From: Armatimonadota bacterium
Lineage (GTDB): Bacteria; Armatimonadota; Fimbriimonadia; Fimbriimonadales; GBS-DC
Length of the DNA stretch: 51,320 bases
Direction: 5' to 3'
NCBI GenBank assembly: GCA_023511915.1
Contig: JAIMAN010000014.1
Coordinates: 1-51,320, forward strand
Both the position numbers and the translations under genes were made by a program. Below the pieces are notes generated by a model. That model did no database searches. It saw nothing but the letters and a program-made list of their open reading frames with translations, and was not told the DNA's origin. Below, in pieces: positions 15,201-24,068 of this stretch. Position 1 is the first letter of the stretch. The number at the start of each line of letters is the position of its first letter.

Positions 15201-17147
15201 TCAAATATAAATCCGATAGGTCGGTACCTCAAATGCCAGCGTGATGAGCGACCAGATAGCCCCCATCGTGAAGTCGCCCAGAATCAGCCCCAGCGCGAAC
15301 TGCAGCCCCTGCCGATGCACATGCCAGCCCCCAAAGCGCAACAGACACACCTTCAGCAGCCAGCCCAGCAGGAACGGGAACCAGAAGTAGTCCACCGCGA
15401 AGCTGACGCCGAGCGCGTAGCCCGTCGGATGCAGCGGGAAGGCGGGCAGGATGCTCCGCAGCCCCTTGAGCGAAAGCACCACCAGCGCGCCGCCCGCCAA
15501 GTAGTACCAGCGGTCAGGATGGCGCAGCGGCTCGTCGGTCAGCCAGCTGTTGAGCCGACTGAACGACTCCTGCCCCAGCCAGAACTTGAAGCCCTGACAC
15601 GCGCCCTCCGCCCCGTACCGATAGGTCACATGCAGGTTCGCCCAGCACACCAGCACGAACGCCAACACCGACACGCTCACGATCAGCCCGCCCAGCCACA
15701 ACGGCGACAGCGCGTACTGCTGCCCCATCCGCAACGCCTCCAGCTGGTTGGGCATCGGATGGCAGCGGTAGCCGCGATTGAACCAATACAGCGACTGCAG
15801 CACGGTCAGGTTGTCCACGCCCAGCCCGCGCAGGGTGAACACATCGAACATGATGCGCTGCGGGTTCACGAAGTAAATCTCGTGCGGCGCGCCCAGCTCC
15901 GCCCGCACGCGCGTAATCGTGAGCGCGAGCAGGAAGTAGATGCCGAAAAAGAGCGCGGCGACCCAGAAGTCCATCCGCAGCAGCAGCGCGTTGTAGAGCG
16001 CAAGCACCATAACCCCGCCGCCCAGCCCCAGCCAACTGAGCCGATAGAGCGTCCGTTCGGGGTGGTCGGGCGTCCACGCGCCGCGCCACGCCTCGCGAAA
16101 GGTCGCCCGCGCGCCCCACAGCAGCATCAGCCCCAGCATCAGCCACGCGCCCGCCGCCTGCTCGTTCAGGAACGGAAACCCGCGCCCCGCCGCCGCGTCC
16201 CAGCCCATCACCGCCCCAAGCACTTGAAACCCCTTGCGCGCCAGCATGAAAAACCACGCCGAAAACGCCAAGTCCGCAGGCATCAGGTACGCCAATCCCA
16301 CCGCAAACGGATACGCCGACATGTTGAACGGCGCCGCCGCGCTCCACGGGCGCGTCGTCAGAAACTGACCGATGTTGTATTGCTTAATCCACTCCACATG
16401 CGGCATAGACGGGAACAGCACATGTAGCCCGTTCAGTCCGCTGATCGAGAGCGCGACGGCGAACCCCGCCCACATCGCCCGCGAGAACCAGAACGCGCCC
16501 GACGGCTCCGCCATCGCCAACGGGAGCTGAATCAGCGGGAACGCCAACTTCTCGCCCTGCGTCCACTGCTTCAGCACCAGGTAGTTCAGGCACAGGCACA
16601 TCAGCACGAGCGTCAGGATTAGCCCCGCCCAGAGCGCGAGCGGCTTCGCCCACAGCAGCAGCCAGTCCCAGCGGTACGGTGAGACGCCCCCGTTGTAGTA
16701 GGCGCGCACGGCGTCCTCGTCCCATACGAAGAGCGCGTGCGGCACATACGCAAAAAACCGCTCGCGCCAGCCCGTTTCGGGCGCGCCGTGCCGTTGCAGG
16801 TAGGCAATCGTGCCGAACAGGTTCTGCAGCATATCGTGCCCCGCGAACACCGCGCCCGTCACCATGATGATGTAGACCACCGTCAGCTCCGCGCCCGTGA
16901 AGAGCGTCGCGCCCCGATAGAGCCGCAGCAGCCAGTTCAGCAGCGCGACCACAAACAGCGTGAAAATCGGCGTGATGAAAATCGGCAGGCTGGTGATGTC
17001 CAGCGTGTACCAGCGCACCTCGATGACGGTGATCCAGTAGATGTTGCACGCCATCAGCGCGAGTCCGAGCGCGAAGGCGCGGGGACGCACGGCGGCCTTG
17101 CGCGCATGCGTTTCGTGTGCCTGCTCTGCTTTGGGGCGTGCAATCAT
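15201..17147 (-). CDS. Polytopic membrane protein, DUF6785/DUF6784-type
   Basis: About 648 residues from the ATG at 17147 (MIARPKAEQAHETHARKAAV); a TTG start at 17177 would add ten. About a dozen hydrophobic segments are visible, for example ALGLALMACNIYWITVIEV, PIFTLFVVALLNWLLRLY, TVVYIIMVTGAVFAGHD and ALWAGLILTLVLMCLCLNYL. Soluble loops contain WTQGEKLAFPLIQLPLAM and RVRAELGAPHEIYFVNP. The arrangement resembles the OPT-like membrane proteins annotated DUF6785/DUF6784 that are common in Armatimonadota and Planctomycetota. Transport is likely, but the substrate is unknown. It heads the minus-strand run down to the AXE1 esterase, and a 21-bp tandem repeat lies directly upstream. Confidence 0.75.
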   Translation of the reverse strand: MIARPKAEQAHETHARKAAVRPRAFALGLALMACNIYWITVIEVRWYTLDITSLPIFITPIFTLFVVALLNWLLRLYRGATLFTGAELTVVYIIMVTGAVFAGHDMLQNLFGTIAYLQRHGAPETGWRERFFAYVPHALFVWDEDAVRAYYNGGVSPYRWDWLLLWAKPLALWAGLILTLVLMCLCLNYLVLKQWTQGEKLAFPLIQLPLAMAEPSGAFWFSRAMWAGFAVALSISGLNGLHVLFPSMPHVEWIKQYNIGQFLTTRPWSAAAPFNMSAYPFAVGLAYLMPADLAFSAWFFMLARKGFQVLGAVMGWDAAAGRGFPFLNEQAAGAWLMLGLMLLWGARATFREAWRGAWTPDHPERTLYRLSWLGLGGGVMVLALYNALLLRMDFWVAALFFGIYFLLALTITRVRAELGAPHEIYFVNPQRIMFDVFTLRGLGVDNLTVLQSLYWFNRGYRCHPMPNQLEALRMGQQYALSPLWLGGLIVSVSVLAFVLVCWANLHVTYRYGAEGACQGFKFWLGQESFSRLNSWLTDEPLRHPDRWYYLAGGALVVLSLKGLRSILPAFPLHPTGYALGVSFAVDYFWFPFLLGWLLKVCLLRFGGWHVHRQGLQFALGLILGDFTMGAIWSLITLAFEVPTYRIYI

Positions 17148-17202
17148 CGTTCTGAAGATACGCCACAACGCGCTCAATTCCCGCTAAAGCCGCCCGCACA
17201 GG

Positions 17203-17328
17203 GAACAGACTCGCGCCCGAACTGAATAGACTCGTGTGCAGACTGAACAGACTCGCGTCCAGACTGAATAGACTCGCGCCCGAACTGAATAGACTCGCGT
17301 CCAGACTGAATAGACTCGTGTCCAATCG
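17203..17328. repeat. Six tandem copies of a 21-bp repeat
   Basis: Units of exactly 21 bases start at 17203, 17224, 17245, 17266, 17287 and 17308. The core of each is GAAYAGACTCGYG, followed by variants of TCCAGACT or CCCGAACT. Because 21 is a multiple of three, one minus-strand frame reads a heptapeptide repeat (SLFSLDA, SLFSSGA, SLFSLHT) that is open from 17385. The array sits between the divergent membrane protein and chemoreceptor genes. Whether it is translated is unknown. Confidence 0.85.
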
Positions 17329-17407
17329 GAACAGGATGAGCAGCCGACTCCAGTCCCCTGCGCGCCGCGCCGACAATTTAGCCATGCAACATTACGGAGG
17401 ATGAACC

Positions 17408-19543
17408 ATGAACTGGCTCAACAACATCAGCCTGAAGGCGAAGATGGGACTGATTATCGGCATCGGCGTTGTCGGACTGAGCGTGTTCGCTTGGATTGCT
17501 TACACCGCCTTGCACGAGGTGCGTATCGGTGGAGACGAATACCAGAAGATTAAGCGCGGTACTCAAGCAACCACCGACATCTTTCCCCCCGACGGTAATG
17601 TTCTGATGCTGGACTGGTACTATCGTCGGGTCGCGCTACGCGTGGTGGACGGCGAATACGACATCGCCCGCACGCTCTACCAAAGATACAAAGAGCAGCG
17701 CGAACGGTACAACAAGACCGCAGAGAAATGGCGCGAGTACCCCGAGCTCTATCGTGTGATGCCGTTCGAGTCGCCCAGCGTGAAGAAATACATCCAACTG
17801 CTGGAAACGCGATTCGAGCCCGCCTTTGAGCGCGGCGACTGGAAGGCTGTCACAGACCCTAAACATACGACGGTCATCGGCGCTGCCATCCGCGAAGTCG
17901 ATCGCGTCTACGAAGAGAGTATCGAGCAACTCGCTAAGTTTCAGGAAGAAGAGGAACAACACGCTGCTGCTCTTGTACGCAAAGACACCCGTCTGATGGG
18001 CGTTGTGTTTATTGGCACGCTGCTGGTACTGATTGCCTTCAGCGTGCTGATTGCGCGGCAGATTATCCGCACGGTGCAGGCGACCCAACACGCCGCCCAA
18101 CAACTCGCACAGGGCGACCTCACCGTCCAAGTGCCCGTGTCGGGCAAAGACGAGATGAGCCAACTCGCCCAGAGCATCAACACCGCCATCCGCGCCCTGC
18201 GTGAGGTACTCGCGCAAGCCAACGCCACCGCAGGACAGGTCGCCAGCCAAGTGAACGCCGTCGTCAGCCGCTTCGGACAGGTCGCTCACGGCGTCAGTCA
18301 AGCAGGCGCGGCGGTCGATGAGTCCGCCCGCGGAGTGAGCCGCATCGCCAGCGAAGCGCAGAACGCGAACCTCACCATCACCCAACTCCAGCAAGCCGCC
18401 CAAGAGGTCGCCCGCGGCGCCCAACAAACCGCACACGCCTCCGAAAACGGCGTCCGACAAATGAACGAGGTCGCCCGCGTCGTGCAGGAGGTCGCCCAAG
18501 GCGCCGAACAGACCGCCCAAGCCGCCAGCGCAGGCGTCCACAAAATGAACGCCATCGCTGCCAGCATCCGACAGACCTTCGACCAACTCCAACAAGCCCA
18601 ACAGTCCGCCACACACGCCACCCAAGTCGCCGAACAGGGACGCAACGCCCTCCAACTCTCCCAGACCGTGATGACCAGCATCGACGAGCAGACCCGCCAA
18701 GTCGCCCAGGAACTGCAAGAGCTGGCGCAGATGTCCGCCTCCATCGGCGGGATCTTGCAGACCATTGAGGAGATCGCCCGCCAGACCAACCTGCTCGCGC
18801 TCAACGCCGCGATTGAGGCTGCCCGTGCAGGCGAGGCGGGACGCGGCTTTGCGGTCGTCGCCGAAGAGGTGCGTCGCCTCGCCGAGCGCAGCGCGAACGC
18901 CACGCGCGAAATCCAGTCCATCATCCAGCAGGTGCTGACCAAGACCGAGCAGACCGTGCAGGCGATGGAGCAGAGCCTCAACGCCGTGCAGCAGGGCGCG
19001 CAGGTCTCCACCGAAGTGGCGCAGGGCTTGGGCGCGATTATCCAGTCGGTGGAGACGATTGCCCAACAGGTGGCGCGTTCGGCGGACTCGATGCGCCAAG
19101 TGCAGCAGACCGCCGACTCCACTCTGCAGGAGATTGAGCAAATCGCGGCGATAGCGGAGCAGTCGAGTGCGGCGTCGGAGGAGATGCTTGCCAGCGCGGA
19201 GATGACCTCCACAGCGTTGCAGCAGATTGCGGCGATAGCGCAGCAGTCGAGTGCGAGTACGCAGGAGGTGTCGGCGTCGGTGGACAGTCTGTCTGGGGTG
19301 CTGGCGCAGACGGCGTCGGTGTCGCAGCAGATGGCTGCGGGTTCGCAGCAGACGTCGGCGTCGGTGCAGCAGCAGGTGTCGCAGCAGGTGTCGGAGATTC
19401 AGCAATTGAACGCGGAGATGGCGCAGATGGGCGAGTCGGTGCGCGGCTTGATTGCGCAGATTCAGCGGTTCAAGTTGGGCGAGAACGGCTCGTTGCCTGC
19501 GCAGGGTTTTGGCGAGATGGTTGAACTGCCGCGCGCGGCGTGA
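17408..19543 (+). CDS. Methyl-accepting chemotaxis protein
   Basis: 711 residues with a good ribosome site (ACGGAGGATGAACC). TM1 is [20 protein letters not shown] helical periplasmic sensor of about 165 residues follows, then TM2 ([20 protein letters not shown]) and a HAMP domain. A long methylation-helix bundle carries the signalling hairpin tip [20 protein letters not shown] and [18 protein letters not shown]. The signalling helices are rich in Gln/Ala repeats. No CheR-docking pentapeptide ends the protein. It is monocistronic and not next to che genes, so its ligand is unknown. It would couple to flagella (fliK/flgD/flgE lie in this window) or to type IV pili. Confidence 0.94.
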   Translation: MNWLNNISLKAKMGLIIGIGVVGLSVFAWIAYTALHEVRIGGDEYQKIKRGTQATTDIFPPDGNVLMLDWYYRRVALRVVDGEYDIARTLYQRYKEQRERYNKTAEKWREYPELYRVMPFESPSVKKYIQLLETRFEPAFERGDWKAVTDPKHTTVIGAAIREVDRVYEESIEQLAKFQEEEEQHAAALVRKDTRLMGVVFIGTLLVLIAFSVLIARQIIRTVQATQHAAQQLAQGDLTVQVPVSGKDEMSQLAQSINTAIRALREVLAQANATAGQVASQVNAVVSRFGQVAHGVSQAGAAVDESARGVSRIASEAQNANLTITQLQQAAQEVARGAQQTAHASENGVRQMNEVARVVQEVAQGAEQTAQAASAGVHKMNAIAASIRQTFDQLQQAQQSATHATQVAEQGRNALQLSQTVMTSIDEQTRQVAQELQELAQMSASIGGILQTIEEIARQTNLLALNAAIEAARAGEAGRGFAVVAEEVRRLAERSANATREIQSIIQQVLTKTEQTVQAMEQSLNAVQQGAQVSTEVAQGLGAIIQSVETIAQQVARSADSMRQVQQTADSTLQEIEQIAAIAEQSSAASEEMLASAEMTSTALQQIAAIAQQSSASTQEVSASVDSLSGVLAQTASVSQQMAAGSQQTSASVQQQVSQQVSEIQQLNAEMAQMGESVRGLIAQIQRFKLGENGSLPAQGFGEMVELPRAA

Positions 19544-19567
19544 TTACGGGGTTGTCCTCACTCCCTG

Positions 19568-19594
19568 CCCCTCTCCCACCAAGTGGGAGAGGGG
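19568..19594. terminator. 12-bp stem hairpin between convergent genes
   Basis: CCCCTCTCCCAC (19568-19579) pairs perfectly with GTGGGAGAGGGG (19583-19594) around CAA. It lies 25 bases after the chemoreceptor stop and before the convergent S55 gene end. There is no T-tract. The same sequence type recurs in part near 7270, so it may be an interspersed palindrome used as a terminator. Confidence 0.5.
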
Positions 19595-19611
19595 TGTCGC
19601 GCGCCAAACCC

Positions 19612-19754
19612 TTTGGAGTGCTGAAGCGTCAACTTCCGCACTCCATACCTTGCTCTCGCTTCAGCGGCTCACGGAAGCTGCGTCGCTACGCAACCTTTGG
19701 AGTGCTGAAGCGTCAGCTTCAGCGTGGGCGGAAGCTCCGCTTCCGCACTCCATA
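19612..19754. repeat. Two copies of a small palindromic (MITE/REP-like) element
   Basis: Copy A (19612-19647) and copy B (19696-19754) both begin TTTGGAGTGCTGAAGCGTCA and end CTTCCGCACTCCATA. The ends are inverted repeats: TGGAGTGCTGAAGC against TGGAGTGCGGAAGC, 13 of 14 matching. Copy A equals copy B with 23 internal bases removed. They fill most of the 219-base gap between the chemoreceptor and the S55 gene. No transposase is present here. Confidence 0.7.
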
Positions 19755-19762
19755 AGTAGAAC

Positions 19763-22700
19763 CTACTCCGTCGCTGTTGGCTTGGCAGGCACGGAGAGTT
19801 TCTGTTCCACCGCCGCGCTTTTGCCCGCGCCGTTGAAGACCTTGATGCGCACGGTATGCTCGCCTGCGGGCAGCGGCTTGGTGCGGATGCGGAACGGCTC
19901 GAACGCCGAGTCGAACATCCCGTCCAGCGGCTCCGCGCTGAACCATTCGCCGTCGCCGATTTGGTACTGCACGCCGACAATCGGCGCGCTCTGGCGCAGG
20001 ACGCGACGGGCGCGCTCTGACGCCTGCTCACTGCCGTTGGCTGATCCTGCCGCGCGTTCTTCGAAGTATTGGAACGCGAAGCCCGTTAGCTCTGCGACGC
20101 CGTCCTCAGCGACTTTGACATCCCGCTCGCGCACAGAGATCACAGGCGGCGTATTGCACACCACGATTGGGATCGCAGGCGAGTAGACCGTCGCGTAATC
20201 GGTCGGCGAGGCGGGCTCGTCGGTCGCCATCACGCGCAGGAGGTACACCCCGTCGGGCACTTGCGCGGTGTCCCACTCGAAGCGGGTTTTGGCGTCGGGG
20301 CGTTCGGCGCGGCTGGGCGCATCGTCCGACTCAGGTTCGGGCGCGTCCGCATCGGGCATGCGCGTCTGCCCGACCCGCGCCATCTGCTGCTGAATCTGGG
20401 CGCGGAACTCTTCGGGCAGGTCGTCTAAGCCAAGCGCGTCGATGGAGGGCGGCGCGTCAGGGGCGGTTGGCATATCGGCTGTGGGGCTGCCGTTCGGCTT
20501 GGGCTGCCCGTTTTTGAGGGGCTGCCAGTCGCCTGTGCCGTCGCGTGCGATTTGCACCTCGTAGCGCAGGGTATCGCCGTCGGGGTCGCTTCCGCGCCAG
20601 CGCAGGGTGTGCTTATCGCTGATGGCTTGGTAGGGCGCAAGCCCCATCAGCTGCACTTCGGGCGGGCGGTTCTGCGGCAGGTAGCTCACGCTGAAGCGAT
20701 GCAGCGTTGGCGAGGCGTCCCCTGCCCCTTTTAGATGCACGCGCACCTGCAGGTACTGCGCGGGCGGGCTGAGAATCGCGCTGCCTTCGGCGTTCTCGTA
20801 GGCGGTCGTCCATGGGCTCCAACTCGCGTCGGGTTCGGGCGTGTTGCCTGAACGGGTCTGCAGCGTCAGGTGTGCGCCGTCGGGCAGGCTCGCGCTCCAG
20901 CGCAGTGCGCCCCAGCGCGCGGGCGCGCCCGCATCCAGCACGGGCGAGAGGTAGACCCCCTCGGCGGCAGGCTCCAGTGCGTAGAGGCGTCCATCCGCCG
21001 ACGCCAGATGCAGCCGCTCGCCGACCACCCCGCCGCCGATGAGTTGTAGCCCCCGCTGGCGGAACATCAGCGCGGGCTGTGCCGCTCCCGAACTGGTCGG
21101 GATGCGATACACCTCTTCGGGCGTCAGCGCGTACAGGCTGCCGTTGTGCAGCGCCAGTGCGCGCCACTCGCGCTCCAGGTCACTGTGCAGTTGGGTCAGC
21201 CCGCCAGCGGGCGTCCAGCGGTAGAGGTGTCCCGACGGCGCGGTCGCGATATACAGGTTGCCCGCTGCGTCGGACGCCAGCGCCGCCACGCTCGGCTCAG
21301 ATAGCGTCGCGATGGGGCTTACCGCGCCTGCGGGGTCGATGCGGTAGACCATCCCGCGCTCGGATGTGCCCGCGTAGACCGCGCCGTCCGCGCCGATGGT
21401 CAGTGCGCTGAAGTGCGTCTCGTCGACGGTCAGCAGTCGCCGCAGCGTGTTGCCGTCCCACGCCAGCACCTGCGCAGGCAAGCCCGTCGCGAGATACAGC
21501 ACGCCGTCGTGCCAGCGCATCGCATTCACATAGCGGGCGTTCAGTTGCGCGACGACCTCGTAGCCGCGCTGCCCGACGCGGCACAGCGTCCCTTCGGGCG
21601 ACAGCCCCGCGTACAGGTCGCCGTTCTCGCTGCGCGCCAGCGCGGTCACGAACGCGCCTGGCAGGGCGGGGTAGGTCTGCTCGGACGGCTCCGCGCCGAC
21701 GCGCACGATGCGCCCGCCAACGCCCCCGCCCAGCAGCAGCCCCGCCTCACCGTCGGGCGCGACGCTCCAGACGAAGTTCAGCGGCGCACTCGGCAACGCG
21801 CGCGGGGCGACCGACAGGCGTATCGCGCCGTCCATGTCCAGCGACGCGCCCTCGAATGTGCCCCGTCGGAGTTGGTCGAACCGTTCGGGCTGCCACTGGC
21901 GCGCCGTGCGGCTGACCGCGCGCGTGTCGGGGCGCGCGCCCCCCTCTGGCGCAAGGTCAGGGAACGACGGCTCGCCCAGCGGGGGCGGGGGCGGGAGATT
22001 GGCGACAATCGCGCTCGCCTCCGCCGACGGCAGGGACTCCGTCTCGTCCACCTCGGCGGGAGTCTCCTCGCCCTCCACAAAGGGCGGCGGGGCGAACCTA
22101 CCGAACGGGCTGCGCCCCGTGTCGGCGGGCAGCACGGTGATCATGACGCTCTGCGCGCCCTCCAGCACATGCGGCGTGTCCACCACCTGCTTGATGCGGT
22201 CGGGTGTCTGCTGCGCTTTGGAGACGCGCTGGCTGACGAATACGCTGCGCATCAGCGGGGGCGGCTGCAGCAGCGGCGCGCCCGCAACGCTGATGGTCGG
22301 GAACGGCAGGTTCAGCGCGACGGTCATCTGGTAGTTGCGCTCGCGGCTGAGGAACTCGCGCAGTTGCGCTTCGGTGTCGCTGCTCCCACCGCTACCGAAC
22401 GCGCCTTCGCCCAGCAGCAGGGCAAGCAGCCCTGTCGTACCCGTCGGCGCGCCGCCGCCCCCTGCGCTCACCTGGAGCATATAGCGCCCTGGCATCATAT
22501 CGGCGGGTAAGCGCAGGCTCGTGCGGTAGGCGTCGGTCGCACCGTCGCGCGTGCGTACTTGTACCGTCGCCTCAATCCGCTCGCCCGGACGGTAGGTGAA
22601 GCGGTCTACCTGCAGGCTGTCGATGGTCACCGCGCCCCTGCCAGGCTGCACCTCAATCTCCAACTCGATGCGCTCCAGTTCCACCGTGCGCTCTGGGGCG

Positions 22701-23950
22701 TTCATCAGCAGGTTCAGCGCGTAGTTCAGGTCGCTCAGCGCGGCGAACGCCAGCGAGTCGCGCGTGGCAACGCGGTTCTCGTAGCGGATCTCGCCGAACG
22801 GGCGCGTCTGCAGTCGCCAGCGCACGGTCGCGCTCGCCTCGCCCATCTCGAAGTGGACGCGATCGAGAAACTCCAGCGCGGCGGTTAGCGCAATCTGCCC
22901 TGTGAACATCGGGTGGTTGAACACCTCGCAGGTGAACTCGCGTTGCACGGCGCGGGCGGAGTTCGTGATACGGGCGGTCATGGGGATCATCTTCGCGCGT
23001 TGCCCCATGCGCCCCGCGACGGCGAACGCGCCGTCATAGTAAATCGCGCCCAGCGGCTGCGCACGGTTGCCCAACTTGAAGGAGACCGCGTAAGACGAGA
23101 AGACATCCACAATCTCGGCGGCGTGCATGGGCATCTCCACCGCGCCCACGCCGAAAAACGGGTGCCCGAACGCCAGCACATAGTCGCCCATGCGGTAGGT
23201 CAGCGTGCCAATCGCGGAGAGGTCGATGTCGCCTGTCGCCAGCGGTGTGGCGACCGCTGCGCCAGGTTCAAAGCGCACGGACACTTGCTTGGCGGTGCCG
23301 CCGCTCGGCGCCATCAGCGGGGTGAACCCGTGGCGCTGCAGCATCGCCTCCAGATACTTCATCGTGCGGGGCGAGACGCCGCTGACCATAATCGGGGTCA
23401 TCAGCGGGCGCGCCCACGCCACATTCGGCGTCGTGGGTTGCTCGCGCCCGATGTAGACCCCCGCGTAGCGCACGCCCGCTATCCGCACGGGCTTGCGTAT
23501 CATGTGCCCGCTGCGCAAGTCGGCGAGTTGCGACTCGGCGCGCGGGTGCAGGTTGGTCAGCATCGCCTCCAGCGGCGTCACCAGCGCGACAGGCTCTTTG
23601 GGGAACCCGAACCCATACGCCAGCGCGCCCACAATCTTGCCCTCGATGAAGATTGGGCTGCCGCTCATACCCGCAATTATCATCGCGCCGCGCTCGGTAA
23701 TCGGTCCCCCGCGCATCATAATCATCACCAGCGGGTAGCCGTACAGCGCGTTGTCCAGCACGCCGACCACTTCCACCTCGAAGCGTTCGATCTTCGTGCC
23801 CTTGAACACGGTCAGCCCGTAGCCGCGCATGCCCGGCTTGAGTTGCGACACGGGGAACACATCGCGCAGCATGGGGCGCACATCGGGGGCGTCTTGCGAC
23901 CACGCGAACACCGTTAGCCCCACAAGCAGCGTCAGCAGAATCGAGCGCAT
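19763..23950 (-). CDS. Secreted SpoIVB-type S55 peptidase fused to a beta-propeller and C-terminal repeat domains
   Basis: 1395 residues. The signal peptide is MRSILLTLLVGLTVFAWSQ. The S55 domain follows: LKPGMRGYGLTVFKGTKIER, the serine motif IIAGMSGSPIFIEGK (Ser96), and IGTLTYRMGDYVLAFGHPFF with the probable catalytic His263. Around residues 420-660 are beta-rich and Pro-rich linker segments (VANLPPPPPLGEPSF). From about 700 to 1010 come propeller-type repeats of the form SENGDLYAGLSPEGTLCRVG and ADGAVYAGTSERGMVYRIDP. The C-terminus has Ig/FN3-like modules with DPDGDTLRYEVQI. It would act in the periplasm or outside the cell. SpoIVB itself is a sporulation signalling protease; nothing here indicates sporulation. 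A GAGGAGG ribosome site precedes the start. Confidence 0.85.
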   Translation of the reverse strand: MRSILLTLLVGLTVFAWSQDAPDVRPMLRDVFPVSQLKPGMRGYGLTVFKGTKIERFEVEVVGVLDNALYGYPLVMIMMRGGPITERGAMIIAGMSGSPIFIEGKIVGALAYGFGFPKEPVALVTPLEAMLTNLHPRAESQLADLRSGHMIRKPVRIAGVRYAGVYIGREQPTTPNVAWARPLMTPIMVSGVSPRTMKYLEAMLQRHGFTPLMAPSGGTAKQVSVRFEPGAAVATPLATGDIDLSAIGTLTYRMGDYVLAFGHPFFGVGAVEMPMHAAEIVDVFSSYAVSFKLGNRAQPLGAIYYDGAFAVAGRMGQRAKMIPMTARITNSARAVQREFTCEVFNHPMFTGQIALTAALEFLDRVHFEMGEASATVRWRLQTRPFGEIRYENRVATRDSLAFAALSDLNYALNLLMNAPERTVELERIELEIEVQPGRGAVTIDSLQVDRFTYRPGERIEATVQVRTRDGATDAYRTSLRLPADMMPGRYMLQVSAGGGGAPTGTTGLLALLLGEGAFGSGGSSDTEAQLREFLSRERNYQMTVALNLPFPTISVAGAPLLQPPPLMRSVFVSQRVSKAQQTPDRIKQVVDTPHVLEGAQSVMITVLPADTGRSPFGRFAPPPFVEGEETPAEVDETESLPSAEASAIVANLPPPPPLGEPSFPDLAPEGGARPDTRAVSRTARQWQPERFDQLRRGTFEGASLDMDGAIRLSVAPRALPSAPLNFVWSVAPDGEAGLLLGGGVGGRIVRVGAEPSEQTYPALPGAFVTALARSENGDLYAGLSPEGTLCRVGQRGYEVVAQLNARYVNAMRWHDGVLYLATGLPAQVLAWDGNTLRRLLTVDETHFSALTIGADGAVYAGTSERGMVYRIDPAGAVSPIATLSEPSVAALASDAAGNLYIATAPSGHLYRWTPAGGLTQLHSDLEREWRALALHNGSLYALTPEEVYRIPTSSGAAQPALMFRQRGLQLIGGGVVGERLHLASADGRLYALEPAAEGVYLSPVLDAGAPARWGALRWSASLPDGAHLTLQTRSGNTPEPDASWSPWTTAYENAEGSAILSPPAQYLQVRVHLKGAGDASPTLHRFSVSYLPQNRPPEVQLMGLAPYQAISDKHTLRWRGSDPDGDTLRYEVQIARDGTGDWQPLKNGQPKPNGSPTADMPTAPDAPPSIDALGLDDLPEEFRAQIQQQMARVGQTRMPDADAPEPESDDAPSRAERPDAKTRFEWDTAQVPDGVYLLRVMATDEPASPTDYATVYSPAIPIVVCNTPPVISVRERDVKVAEDGVAELTGFAFQYFEERAAGSANGSEQASERARRVLRQSAPIVGVQYQIGDGEWFSAEPLDGMFDSAFEPFRIRTKPLPAGEHTVRIKVFNGAGKSAAVEQKLSVPAKPTATE

Positions 23951-24040
23951 GATGTACCTTGCCTCCTCGTGGGCGGCTTGTTCGGCGGGCGCGCGGGGAT
24001 TCCTGCAGGCTAAGCGTGTCGGGCAGGGTCAATTCAGGGC

Positions 24041-24063
24041 GCAGGGGGCGATGTGCCCCCTGC
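24041..24063 (-). terminator. Hairpin after pnp
   Basis: GCAGGGGGC (24041-24049) pairs perfectly with GCCCCCTGC (24055-24063). It lies directly after the pnp stop codon on the minus strand and before the next gene on that strand. No T-tract follows. Confidence 0.5.
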
Positions 24064-24068
24064 ATGGC

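Noticed and set aside
17203-17328. CRISPR array
   Set aside because: Units are contiguous 21-mers with no spacers, and there are no cas genes.
16384-17385. A long frame starting with the SLFS heptad repeats
   Set aside because: After the repeat array it only continues as an out-of-frame shadow of the membrane protein. The array is listed as a repeat instead, with translation left open.
17636-19405. A 589-residue open frame antisense to the chemoreceptor
   Set aside because: It mirrors the Gln/Ala repeats of the receptor as Leu/His/Arg runs; no start signal and no domain.
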